64,000 bases of DNA, taken from NCBI RefSeq assembly GCF_046630445.1, contig NC_092333.1, positions 180,046,501 through 180,110,500 of the forward strand. The letters run 5' to 3'. Below are positions 35,081 through 47,424 of this stretch, piece after piece. The position numbers and the translations under genes are program-made. A model generated the notes under the pieces. That model did not search any database. It saw only the letters and a program-made list of their open reading frames with translations, and was not told the origin of the DNA. The DNA is from Rutidosis leptorrhynchoides. Taxonomy: Eukaryota; Streptophyta; Magnoliopsida; Asterales; Asteraceae. Each line of letters opens with the position of its first letter. The stretch's first letter is position 1.

Positions 35081-35735
35081 ATGTCCTTTTTTCGGCGACG
35101 TGGTTCGTCTCAGCCGCAGCAAGAGCTGTAACGTCCCGAACTGCAATCAGAGGCCAAGGTAACTAACTAAACTAACTACAATTTCATCTAATATTGAACT
35201 AATTTGACACAATCTTTAAAATTAACATTGTTGTTGTACACATGTTTCTATTGATTGTTTTTGGTCAATGCATGTCAATGCAGGTCAATGAGCTTTAAAG
35301 CTGCACTTGGACCCTTATCTGGACGTAATGTATTCTACTGTACTGATGCATGCTTGCGAAGATATGTTGAAGCCCAAAACAGGAACGTAGACAAAGCAAA
35401 AAAAGATGTTGGAAGAAACACTTGAATGGAAATCAACTTATAAGCCTGAAGAAATACGTTGGGTTAGTGATCATCATTTCATTAATGTAATAATAATTTA
35501 AATATCTCTGAAGCTACTTCAGTATCGTATAACAATAATTTATTATTATTATTACTGCTTATGTTGCCGTGAAATTATCTGAGTATTTATAGAACTTGTG
35601 CTCAAATTTTTTTTATTTTTTTTATGCGATGAAGTTGCAGTTAAAGGCGAGACAGGGAAACTGTTCAGATCAAATTTTCGTGACCGAGTTAGAAGAACAC
35701 TTCTGATACTAAAATCAGGAGTGACTGAAAAATCC
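35081..35735 (+). pseudogene. CRAL-TRIO (Sec14-like) pseudogene, N-terminal exons only
   Basis: Three exon-like blocks (35081-35158, 35284-35462, about 35628-35735). They show MSFFRRRGSSQPQQEL, then AALGPLSGRNV, CTDACLRRYVEAQNRNVDKA, ETLEWKSTYKPEEIRW and GETGKLFRSNF, matching the CRAL-TRIO N-terminal helical region and the start of the lipid-binding domain. Breaks: an in-frame TAA in block 1 (35129-35131), two one-base insertions in block 2 (after NEL and in the AAAAAAA run) and a lost AG acceptor before block 3. The rest of the domain is absent; the DNA runs straight into a Helitron 3' end. Intact relatives bind phospholipid or a related hydrophobic ligand. Best read as a fragment captured by the Helitron ending at 36212. 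Confidence 0.85.
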
Positions 35736-36182
35736 CCGTTTGTGTTTTGACATGTACCAAAATAATACCCATTGGCCTGTTAACCGACCCGCCCAAATTG
35801 CCACTTAAAATAACTGATTGAGCTAATACAACATCAATGGACAACCAGATCAGACATCTTGATGTTTATTTTTAGAAGTAAAAATAAACTCAAACCGGGT
35901 TCAACATGTTCTTTCAAGTACTGCTGCAAGTACCGTACTTTTTACTACTTTGATGTTTCCAACAACTAAAGTGTTACGCGTATATTTCAGTTTCTTTTAC
36001 AAACATCTGTCATAGACTTTAATAATTTTTACAACATTCATTGAATAAACTTACTTAGATTGGTTGAATGCAAAACTTTTTTGTTTAAAAGTCAAGGTAT
36101 ATGTTGTAATATGGATGGATGATGTTTTGTTGTTTGTTAATAACTTCATTTATATTTTATACTTTATTTTCATTAGGGTCCT
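35736..36182. other. AT-rich stretch between the pseudogene and the Helitron 3' end
   Basis: No frame or repeat recognised; probably Helitron subterminal sequence. Confidence 0.4.
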
Positions 36183-36211
36183 CCGTGCAACGCACGGGCT
36201 CTTAAAAGCTA

Positions 36212-36212
<1 letters not shown>
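36183..36212 (+). mobile_element. Helitron 3' terminus (element extends to the left)
   Basis: Hairpin ccgtgc-aac-gcacgg (36183-36197), 11-nt spacer, then CTAG at 36209-36212 followed by T and a long (TA)n tract, which fits the A|T target preference. Same family as the terminus at 2124-2153, in opposite orientation. The 5' end (TC..) is not located; the CRAL-TRIO fragment lies inside, less than 0.5 kb away. Confidence 0.8.

Positions 36213-36278
<66 letters not shown>
36213..36278. repeat. (TA)n microsatellite
   Basis: About 33 TA units directly after the Helitron 3' end. Confidence 0.95.
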
Positions 36279-36281
<3 letters not shown>

Positions 36282-36339
36282 TTCGCCAAAAAAATAAAAA
36301 CTAGGTTATTAATTAATACTTCGTATTAATTTTAATTTT

Positions 36340-36775
36340 ATTTTTTAAGTAGATTTTTTTATTTCGTTTTTGTAGCGAAAAAAGGGGATATATTGATAGA
36401 AACCTTCACTAACAATGAAGGGAATCGAAATACAATGTCAGCGGCCATAATAGCCCATCAAAAATGCAACAACATGAAACAAAATAAGAAAAAATAAGAA
36501 TCAAAATGAGAAGACAACATGACAGTTTCTAAGACCACTCAAATAATAAAGATGGAATGAATTCCCAAACATATGATTGAAGACTATGTCACAAGTTGAG
36601 GTTCATCGCCAAAGGAACACTTTAAGCTTGATGTTCCGCAAGATCACTGACCGGCACATGTATTTACCGTTGAAAATGTAATCATTTCTAGCGATCCAAA
36701 TAGCCCACATGGTAGTTTAAAGCTAATACGAAGTAACTGATTTCTTTGTTAATTTAAAGCTACGTATGTAATACT
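36340..36775 (-). mobile_element. LINE 3' fragment
   Basis: On the minus strand the right end reads MWAIWIARNDYIFNGK, the signature that closes plant LINE polyproteins, followed by about 350 bp of 3' UTR and an A-rich end (T-rich at about 36343-36372 on plus). Only the very end of the coding region is present. No clean target duplication was found. Confidence 0.6.
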
Positions 36776-37160
36776 GTTAACGTAGTTTTTGTGTTGTGTT
36801 GTCTTCTGTTTATCTATTGTTTAATTTCTCGCTTTTTTTTAACATCAGTTTAAGAATATTCAGACATGACAAATCCTAAGTATTTTGCTGCTCAGTGTGA
36901 AACGGTGAAACAATGCCCCTCAATAACGAATCAACTTCCATGGTTGAACTCAAACTTGACAACTTCTAATCTAAACTACAAGTCTGAAATTCCAACACAA
37001 CTGATTGTTTAATTATGGATGGTGCAAAATCAAGACTGAAAATATCACACAAATAAGCCCTCTTTCAAGCTTTCACATATTTTTGTTGTATTATGTGAAC
37101 AAAAAGTAAAGCTTGTGACTAATGTTTTGCTTTATTTCAAACTTAAGTCAAATAAATTGA

Positions 37161-37162
<2 letters not shown>
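36776..37162. other. Intergenic, nothing recognised
   Basis: AT-rich; no supported feature. Confidence 0.4.

Positions 37163-37241
<79 letters not shown>
37163..37241. repeat. (AT)n microsatellite
   Basis: About 39 uninterrupted AT units. Confidence 0.95.
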
Positions 37242-37242
<1 letters not shown>

Positions 37243-37334
37243 CAAAATGTAAGTTCGTTTTTTATTTTTTGATTAGAAAATGAATTAATTGCATTTGAAT
37301 ATGAGTATCCATCTATAAATAAAATATACCCTTA

Positions 37335-37598
37335 TACGAATATGTGGATGATAATGTCGGTTAGTGGGGGTTGGCTTTGGGTGTCTATTAATTGATTGTT
37401 ACATTCGTTTAGTTCCATTTTTTTGTTTGTTGGACATGTTGGGCGCTGCTGTCGATGAGGCTCGGGTTTAGTTAACGTTTTCTTAGGATTCTATCGCTAG
37501 TTTCTTGTTTACTGCTTTCGAGCCTTGTCCGCGATTCTTTCTTTTTGAGAAAAAATATTTGTTAATATAAGTTCTCGTTTTCCAAAAAAAAAAAAAAT
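37335..37598 (+). mobile_element. Probable LINE 3' UTR with A-tail
   Basis: G/T-rich sequence ending tataagttctcgttttcc followed by 13 A, the usual ending of plant LINEs. No coding part is left. The target duplication is not clear. Confidence 0.4.
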
Positions 37599-37673
37599 GA
37601 AAAAATAATACTCGTAAATGAATAAGCAAAGTTGAAAAGTACGGAATAAAGGAAATACCAATAATTGTAATAA

Positions 37674-38037
37674 CTATTTAATTAATTAGAGGATTGCAGT
37701 TGTACTTGAGTGGTAGTGGCCTGCCTCTAACACACTTGAGGTCAGGAGTTAGACTCCACTCCAGGGCAACAATTAATGCAATTCTATCCCTGCCATGTAA
37801 GGATCCACCCATGGCACCTTTCCCACATTGTGTTGGGGGGTAAAGGGGAGGGGGGTTTTACTTGGCCGTGCCCTTGGATCGGTTCAAGGTTTCCTCCCGG
37901 GCAGCGATAGGGGGCGGGTTAATATCACTGCATCGGCATAGTCGAAACGGGAGATGATCGCAACGGGTGGTTAAGTCCCCCTCGGGTGATCCCAATTTCG
38001 CTGTTCTAAAAAAAAAAAAACTATTTAATTAATTAGA
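37674..38037 (+). mobile_element. Full-length tRNA-derived SINE with 17-bp TSD
   Basis: Flanked by the 17-bp direct repeat ctatttaattaattaga (37674-37690 and 38021-38037). The 5' part has a box A-like cttgagtggtagtggcctg and a box B-like aggtcaggagttagactcc, i.e. an internal RNA polymerase III promoter; the body ends in an A run (38008-38020). About 330 bp. The truncated copy at 7020-7185 shares its 3' half. Transcribed by Pol III and moved with LINE proteins, as known for SINEs. Confidence 0.93.
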
Positions 38038-38068
38038 ACAAGTTAAGGAGTCCGCGCTTCGCAGCGGA
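38033..38068 (-). mobile_element. Helitron 3' terminus of a second family (element extends to the right)
   Basis: On the minus strand: hairpin with stem TCCGC/GCGGA (38051-38055 with 38064-38068), then an AT-rich spacer and CTAA followed by T. It differs in sequence from the 2124/36212 family, and its spacer is longer than the usual 10-12 nt, which lowers confidence. The SINE target duplication covers the junction. Confidence 0.55.
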
Positions 38069-38166
38069 ACTTCAAAGCAAACCCTAATAGAAAACTTGTG
38101 TTTGAAAAAAAAAAAAACAATGTGTATGAAAGGTGGCTCAAACCATTTACCGTTATTTAAAATACA

Positions 38167-38530
38167 TCCGTTTTGTGAGTAGTTAATTGCGTTGTGTTCG
38201 TAAAATTATTTCGAGTTCAACGATATTGTTGGAAAAATTTAACTCGCGGCGTGGGGGGTTATTTTGAAAAAGTGGATGTTGGTAATATAATAATGTTGGG
38301 AATAGTGAATTCATAAAAGTTATCCGTTTTGTGAGTAGTTAGTTGCGTTGTGTTCGTAAAATTATTTCAAGTTCAACGGTATTGTTGAAAAAATTTAACT
38401 CGCGACGTCGGGAGGTTATTTTGAAAAACTGGATGTTGGTAATATAATAATGTTGAGAAAAGTGAATTCATAGTTTTGAGGGCCGATTTGTATTTTGATC
38501 AAAGTTGAGGGTTATTTTAGAAAAATGAAT
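38167..38530. repeat. Tandem duplication, unit 156 bp, plus partial third unit
   Basis: Copies start at 38167 and 38323 (tccgttttgtgagtagtta..); they share more than 90 percent by eye. A partial, diverged third unit begins near 38500 (gttattttagaaaaatga). Lies just inside the Helitron 3' end; tandem units near the ends are common in Helitrons. Confidence 0.85.
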
Positions 38531-38899
38531 TTTAGTAATAAAATAATATTAAGAATAGTAAAATTATACTTTCTATTGAATATATTTATAATATAATTTA
38601 TAATAAAGGTAATTACACCTAAAATAAAATAAAGTTATCAATTATCAATTTACTTATATCAAGAAATTTATAGGTGAATGACGTATAATACATTTAGGTT
38701 ACGCATTAGGCATCATAGAAGGTCGGTCATCTAACGACCAACATACATTTCTTCTTTTTTCAACTTTTAATTCACCACATACATTTTTTCCTCTCTAAGC
38801 CTTTTATTTCTTTCTCTTCTTAACTTTACCTTCCATGTTAATACCTTCAACATATGAAATTCTTCACTCGAAAATAAAATCTCAAGGTTATTTGATGGC
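38531..38899. other. AT-rich stretch, nothing recognised
   Basis: No supported frame or repeat; probably Helitron body. Confidence 0.4.
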
Positions 38900-39228
38900 T
38901 TGATGCCCTCCTGATTTTGATGCCTAGTGCGATCGCACTTGTAGCCCTACCTCAAGTCTGGCCCTGCACCCAGGGACATTAAACCACCCACACGTTCATC
39001 TTTCGTAGTTGCATAACCCGCCCCCAACTACTGCCCTGGAGGAAATCCGAACCATTCCGATGATATGGCCGATAAAACCCTCATCCACGATGCCTCCGCA
39101 CTAAGCGAAAGGCGGTCTGGGTGGATACTTCAGGTCAATGATAACATTGAGTGCAATGTTGCAGTCCAACGGAGTCAGACTCCTGACCTCTCACTAAAAG
39201 AATTAGCCCATTAAACTCAATGTTTCTC
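38900..39228 (-). mobile_element. SINE-like element (second family), borders approximate
   Basis: On the minus strand a box A-like ttaatgggctaattc and a box B-like aggtcaggagtctgactcc stand about 30 bp apart near the right end. A GC-richer body with ttcctccagggcagta, related to the tcctcccgggcag of the other SINE, follows. No clear A-tail or target duplication is left. Confidence 0.6.
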
Positions 39229-39457
39229 GCTAATTTTTTTTTAATATATATATAAATAAATTTAAATTACTTGTCTAAAAAAAATAATGTTAATGTAGTC
39301 AAAATTTGGAAGTATGGGTTCGAATCTCCAAATTAAGTGAGATCTTGTTCACGCATGTTCTTATCCATAACTTTGAAAGTATCTAAATCTATGTGTTGAG
39401 CATCTGAAGTACGTATTAATTTCTTAAATAGAATTGGACATTGTTGACACATACGGA

Positions 39458-39458
<1 letters not shown>

Positions 39459-39516
<58 letters not shown>
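39459..39516. repeat. (TA)n microsatellite
   Basis: About 29 TA units. Confidence 0.95.
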
Positions 39517-39519
<3 letters not shown>

Positions 39520-39739
39520 TCTATTGTTTATAAGACAAATACTAATTAAAAACCCGCAAATTCGTGGGTATTATTTAAGAAATTTTTTCATAGAGAAGAA
39601 CGATACTAATAAATGTTTGAAGATTCTTTTGCTGCATATGAAATAAGGTGAAAGTAAGTTGAGATAAAAACATGATCTCTGATGAAACATAAGTATGTAA
39701 TAAGAATATAAATAACTACAATAACGAAATAAACATAAT

Positions 39740-40626
39740 TTATATAGGTATTGATTTCCATTGGTGGTTAAAAGAAATTAATCGTTTGTTGTAGTTGTGA
39801 AGTGCAAGCCATGCCAATGATCTTTGTCTTATAGTCAATATATCTTGCATCTTCTTCAAGATAGTGATGTTCACAATTCATCTGCTTGTAAAAGAAGAAA
39901 TAGTTAACTAAATTGTATCACATATGCTATGTTTACATTCATTGTAAGTTAAGTAACTAAAATATTTAAGATGTTACCTGATCATAATAGTTTTTGACAA
40001 CAGAAGATTTTTCAAGACTGACATTTGATTTGAGAAATTATTTATAGAAGAAAAGTCTCCTTTATCAACAAATGATTTTCCTGAAAAAGAAACATTTAAG
40101 GTATCCTGCAAATTTGTGATGTCAGTTGTAATTATCATTTCTTCCTTTAGAGCAGCTATTTTCAAAGTTTCCATGTTTTTCGCTTGTTTTTCGCTGAGTA
40201 GGACGTGGTTAATAATTAACTGAAATACAAAATCGCATTGTATAATAATAAGTAAACATAAACATTGTTGTTTGTGACATACTACTACATTAAATTAGTT
40301 ATATTAATACATGTATAGATGTAGATAAAAATATGTAAATATAAAATATATTTACCGTGAGTATATGTGATGGTCTAAATCCACCAATCCATGCGAGAAA
40401 CTGTTCTACATGAGACATCCAAGATGCCAAAACGATATTCAAGACATTGATCTTTGATGCATGACATTTTAATTTGATTAATTTAATGTAATGATTAAAG
40501 ACACTGTTGTTTATAGGATCTATATCGTTGTTAGTACATTGCTGCAACAATTCTTTTTTTAAACTTATAATCATTTGATCTAGTTCTTGGAACCAAATAT
40601 TGTATTCTCGTGCAAAGTTGATAGGT
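39740..40626 (-). pseudogene. DOG1-domain protein gene (TGA-factor type domain), broken
   Basis: Three exon-like blocks: 40356-40626, 39978-40219 and 39740-39881. Block 1 reads NFAREYNIWFQELDQ, then YIKLIKLKCHASKINVLN and WMSHVEQFLAWIGGFRPSHI, the order of motifs of the DOG1 domain (W.EE.. start, RLK..AAKADV, then P.ER..W.GGFRPS). Block 2 is the middle helical part (INHVLLSEKQAKNMETLKI..). Block 3 reads LKKMQDILTIRQRSLAWLAL, equal to the MHRILTTRQ.ARALLA end of the family. Joined at the obvious sites, a TGA falls in frame at the start of block 3, so the gene is probably dead or uses another acceptor. No bZIP region is seen. In plants DOG1 domains occur in TGA bZIP factors and in DOG1-type dormancy regulators. 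Confidence 0.75.
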
Positions 40627-40728
40627 CTGCATTGTAAGTTAGACAAATTAAAAAAAAAAAAAGCAAGAATGTATTGTAAAATAAAAATAAGTTTTTTGTA
40701 GTTTATTTTAAATTTCTTACCACGATTA

Positions 40729-41290
40729 GCATTAATGATGGTGACATCCTGTAAATATAATGATTTGTAACAAATTAATATTGAAGTTATACATACCAGA
40801 AGAAATTACAGTTATTTAGTATGTTTTATTAATATAAAGAAAAAATTGAGAAATTTAATTACAAACCTGAATTCTTGGTTGATGTTGGTTTTCAAGGTGT
40901 TCAGCTACATGTTGAATTGTGTTTTTCATATTATGAAAGCATGTCTATAAAGAAAGTAACTAAATTATGACCAAGTAGTCCATCAATGGGTGTATGTTTT
41001 CAGTTATGTGAAATTTATATTTCAAAACTTTATTTACTCAAATGGTTCAAACATTCAAGTAGCCTAAATAGTTATTTGTTAATCTTTTTATATTAAGACC
41101 AAATGTCTATCAAGTAAATAAGTAAAGTATTGTCAAGAGCTTACCTCCAAAATTTGATGCACATCACCAATAATAAACTTGTCAAGAGCTTTGAACTTTT
41201 TGGCTTTGTATGTCTCATTGGTAGCCAAAACTATATCTTCCGGATGACAGGCGGAATGTTCCCGGAAGCAAGCATTGGTTCAATTCTTTA
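40729..41290 (-). pseudogene. Exon-like blocks between the RPA-like and DOG1-like parts, not recognised
   Basis: Three blocks with acceptor/donor-like borders. About 41150-41285 reads HPEDIVLATNETYKAKKF, then KALDKFIIGDVHQILE; its first part also reads well in another frame (IEPMLASGNIPPVIRK), so a frameshift is likely. The next, about 40868-40947, reads TCFHNMKNTIQHVAEHLENQ. The last, 40729-40757, is short. I could not join the last block to the DOG1-like exon in frame. They may be the C-terminal part of the RPA-like gene, the N-terminal part of the DOG1-like gene, or neither. Confidence 0.4.
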
Positions 41291-41576
41291 AATATGCAGA
41301 AAGATATAATATTGAATTTAGGCAAATGTTTTTTTTCAACTTAATTTTATAATATAAAAAAGATTTTTTCATAATTATTCAGTATGTTTTGTATCCATTC
41401 AATCCAAACATGCTAAAATGTGTATGAATCGTATGTTGAATGTATAAATAAAAATTTATTTCACTTTATATCATCTTTTTTTGCAATATCAGATTGTAGT
41501 ATTCAAATAATAATAATGTCGTGTATACGAAAAATGAATTATCGAATATGGCATAGGTTATGAAAATAAGACATAC

Positions 41577-42751
41577 ACAGCTTTGAAAGTTTGAATGACT
41601 TCCATGTTGTCATCCACATATACACGACAACCATATAACTGGTTACTTACTTGAGGACCTGTGGTTGAGCATAAGAGTAATGATTTAGTTTTATTTTCAC
41701 ATTGAAATTTGATTAACATTAACATATTTTATAATGATTTTACCATCGAAATTTCGAAGCTTGCAATTACTGATCAGACAAATTAAAAGAGAGCCATCCT
41801 CTTTATGCTCAGCAACATATTCATAGAGCTTATCGGCATAAGTGTTCCACAATGCACACTTTATACGGTTTCCTCTAAACAATAGATTCACATTTTAACT
41901 AATAAGTTAAGAAAATAAAAAGTTTCTTAATATCGAAAGTAAAACATGTAAGAAGATACAGTTTTAATAATGAAATTGTAAACTTACTGTAAATCTCGAA
42001 GGCAAAAATTAATTGATTTTTTTGAGAAGCCTTTGTCCCATTTAATCTCGACTGGAGACATCTGGACAAGTTGGCCGACGACATCTAAAACAGGAATTAA
42101 ACAAATAAACATATAACTCAATTTAACTCTTAGATTAATATGCCAACAGTAAGGTGTATTTGTAATTTTACTATTAAATTTCGTACCAAATGCTACTCTT
42201 TAATCAACAGCCCATTGATTGACATCATCATACGAAACAGGGAAAAAACCATGGTTTGGAATTTGAAAAACTAAAGCACGACGAGCAGAAGTTTGTCTAG
42301 TGATCATAACCTTCCAAACGTTGTTTTCCATTTTGTAATTTTGTTCCTCATATGGAACAATATTAAATCCAGAAAGATCCAAATAGCTACCCTCCACAAA
42401 TGTATTTCCAAAAAATGTTAGTAATTTTTTGGGTACGGTAGCAACAATCTTATGACCCTGTAAAGTAAGATTACAATTACAGTTCAAGCATAATAGGGAT
42501 TACAAATAAATTGATTCAAAGGAATTTAATTAAAAAGTACATATTTATGTATAATTCGAAAATATAATGAGTATATTGTTAATCAAAAGTAATACCTCAT
42601 GATCCATCATAACCATCTCAACTGATGCAACAACATTTGGTGCGTTATGATAGGTGCGTTTCCAGACAGTAAACAACTTCACTCGAATGTTTGGATCAAC
42701 AACATCTTCTGTTAGTAAATTCAAAGGCACAAAAACTTGCTCGTCAGCCAT
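41577..42751 (-). pseudogene. RPA70-like (replication protein A large subunit) gene, nonsense mutation
   Basis: Exon-like blocks 42596-42751, 42187-42457, 41988-42084, 41744-41874 and 41577-41658 join in frame. It starts MADEQVFVPLNLLTEDVVDP, as in plant RPA70-like proteins. Block 2 is the first OB fold (GHKIVATVPKKLLTFF, FVEGSYLDLSGF); blocks 3-5 form the second OB fold (LVQMSPVEIKWDKGF, RIKCALWNTYADKLYEYV, QLYGCRVYVD). In block 2 a TAA stands at 42200-42202 in an otherwise continuous frame (WAVD-stop-RVAF), consistent with a CAA-to-TAA change. Family role: single-stranded DNA binding in replication and repair. Plant Helitrons often carry such genes. The zinc-finger C-terminal domain of true RPA70 is not seen. 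Confidence 0.85.
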
Positions 42752-43245
42752 TGGAATGATTGAGTGATTTTGAGAAATTGATTTTTTATATACTGTTGTG
42801 TGTGTTTCGAATGACGATAGCAACAACAATTGATCTCGTTTTATAGATCATATTTTGGTGATAACAGCCGATAATTATGTGAAGATTATGGAATTGATTC
42901 AAATTGATTTGAAATTTGAATTGGATTGGGAGAATTATACGGTGCAGTTGGGGTTTACAATTGTATTTATGGTTAAGATCATATATTGATAAAAAAAAAA
43001 AACAGTAGACTTTTATATGACCTAATGGGATCCTTTAATCTTCTCTATTTTTGTTTAATTAACTATTCCAGAAGATCCCTTATTTTAATAGATAATTCAT
43101 TAATTCATTAATTTTATTAATTGTTTATTTACATATATCCACGGTTATTTGGCATTGACCTTTTAATTTACCAAACGTGTTTTTCAACTTACATCCTATT
43201 TTTTAAGTAAACCGTGTAAACCCCAATTGATATAGGGGTAGTATA

Positions 43246-45096
<1,851 letters not shown>

Positions 45097-47413
45097 TGTA
45101 ACAGACCGTCCATACACTTTCGACAACCTTTCAACTGAATTATTAACTTGAACAATTGCGCTAACCGGTCGTCGCAACAATTTACATCTGCTAGTTTGTC
45201 TAATCAATAAGTTTTAACTAATTGTCAGATAGCATACATAACTCTATTGTCACTTTGTAATGAACTATTAATTATATCCTATGTGTTGTCAATTCCATGA
45301 GATAAAATTAATAACCAAACATGTAACACTGTAATTGTTTTTTGTATTTACAGTGGAAGACTTCATAAAACATATTGTATATATTAATTACACAAAATAT
45401 ACGATTATATAATATCACTAGTGTTACTAATTACAGACCAAGTTTATATTTTCATTTAAAAAAAATATCAGAGTCACAAACATGTCCAACATCACTGTTG
45501 TCCTTGCCACACCCACCAAAAGTATGCTACACATCACCTGTAAGACAAAACACTGTGGGGATATAGCGCACCGCTAAGTAAATGGAAATATCTAAATAGA
45601 CATCACTATAAGCATCAAACACAAGTTAAGTCACTGGTCACTAATCACATAATTTTACAAGAGGACCGTCGGCTTGTACGGGCCATTAACTACTAGCTGA
45701 TTAGGCTAGAGTTTACCGATAGTCCCTATTACTAAACCACTGGTATAGTCTTCCTGACGTGGCACACTCGTCATTTAAAATATACCACTAATCAGTAATA
45801 CTTGGAACCAACACACTATCACCCAAAAGACACCAAGGTGGATAGGGTTTACCTCTTACGTCGGAAGAACACCACGACGTTATCACTGGATATACACATA
45901 GTCACATATAATCACTGCACTGGTTACAGGCTCATTACACAATCTAATCATAAGCATGGCATAGGTCATTATACTTGTCACTGTATAACCATATCTATAA
46001 AGATAGTCCCACTCACCTGATAGCACAAGAACTCAGTGATCTTATTTTACTGAGCCTTCACCTTTATCCTTATTACTTGAGAATGAGATATCCAAATCAG
46101 TATTCATATCTCATATAAAACAACAAGTCAGACGGCATATCAGAATCACAATTTAAACCATCAATTGTTCGTACGAGGAAAATCTCTTCGTACGAGGGGA
46201 TCACACTTCACACGAAGTGACACTACCTCGCACGAGGTACACCACTTCATACGAACCATAAAACTTAAAAAATAAAACATGAATCTGTCTTTGTTCGTAC
46301 GAAGTCAAGTACTTCGTACGAACTGCCCATCACTTCGCACGCAGTGATGCTGTTCGAACGAGTTAGAAAACAATATACAAGTAACATTCAACGAATAATC
46401 AATATCACACCATTATCTTATGCTATTAAGTCATTAAAATAAGTCTATGAATCATATTTGACAAGTTTATTCATTTTCCTTTTCAATAGCAACAACCGTA
46501 TGGGTGTAAAACGAAGCATACACACTCTCGTACAACTTTGAACACAAATTAAAGTTTGATTCACATCTTTAAATCTTTACCATTGGAAAGTATATCTCAT
46601 TACGTTTCTATCGGTAGTTTACTTGTCAAAAATGGAGTTACGGTTTGATAGTTACAACCATTTTAATTTTTCAAAAAACTGTCAGCCAGTCCATACGAGG
46701 AGAATTTTCCTCGCACGAAGAAGGGCCTATTCGTATGAAGAGAAGTCCTCCTAGTAGGAGGACATCAGAAAACCCCAAATTTATCTCGTTTTTTTGCACT
46801 TATTTGACCCAAATCGATGTATAAACATGTTATGATCGACAAACTAATTCAAGGACATCAAGTAACACATATAGGAGCTAAAGCAAGTAACAATTAAGCA
46901 TTCCAAACACCTAAGATCAAGAATCAAGCTATAAACCCTAAGTTACACAAAACCCATCTAAACCCATTTCATATTCATCAAAATCAGAGATAATTACCTT
47001 TTTTTGATTCTTAAAACTAATGAAATGAGATACACGAAGTTACAAGCTTTGATTTGCACTTTTTGATTTCAAGGTGTTAGGGAGCAGAGGCTTGATTAGG
47101 CTTTTTAGTTGCTAAAAATTTCAAGTAATGGGACGAGTAGAAAGATATATGCAATATGGGTTTCTTCATTGTGAGGAAACACATTCTGTATAACACACGT
47201 GTATTTATCAGTTATCTGAAATACAATGTACCTCATTAAGTGGTCCTAACGAGGTCCAATTCACATAACAAAATATATTCTGTGACCCTTGTTACAAAAC
47301 GCACTTTATCTCATACACAAATAATTATAAAACATATAATTATTAAAATAACTATAACAAGCACAAAAGGGTAAATGGGTCATTACCACTAGGCCCAAGT
47401 TGAGGTTGTTACA
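45097..47413 (-). repeat. Probable 3' LTR of the Gypsy element (2.3 kb)
   Basis: The right edge is firm: on the minus strand a polypurine tract (AAAGGGGTAGATT, 47414-47426) is followed by TGTAACAACC. The left edge is proposed at 45097, where the plus strand reads TGTAACAGACC, so both ends have TGTAACA. No partner LTR is in the window to test this. It contains a cluster of TTCGTACGAA near-palindromes (46165-46360, again about 46690-46750). No coding frame. Confidence 0.55.
46165..46360. repeat. Cluster of cttcgtacgaag-type near-palindromes
   Basis: At least eight variants of the palindrome ttcgtacgaa (ttcgtacgag, ttcacacgaag, ctcgcacgag, ttcatacgaac, ttcgcacgc) within 200 bp, alternating in strand sense; more at 46690-46750. 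Confidence 0.85.
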
Positions 47414-47424
47414 AATCTACCCCT

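Larger units (their letters stand above)
38033..43245 (-). mobile_element. Putative Helitron carrying RPA70-like and DOG1-like genes (5' border tentative)
   Basis: The 3' end is the hairpin/CTAA at 38033-38068. A candidate 5' end is near 43245, where the minus strand reads TTAGTATACTACCCCTATAT, like the TATACTAC-rich starts of plant Helitrons, though it lacks the expected leading TC. Inside, all recognisable genes are on the same (minus) strand: RPA70-like, then unknown exons, then DOG1-like. Plant Helitrons are known to carry RPA70-like genes, which supports the assignment. No RepHel was found, so it would be non-autonomous or internally deleted. A SINE and a (TA)n tract have been added later. 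Confidence 0.45.

Noticed and set aside
36213-36297. Tyr-Ile repeat peptides from TA microsatellites (also 39434-39646)
   Set aside because: Pure translation of (TA)n.
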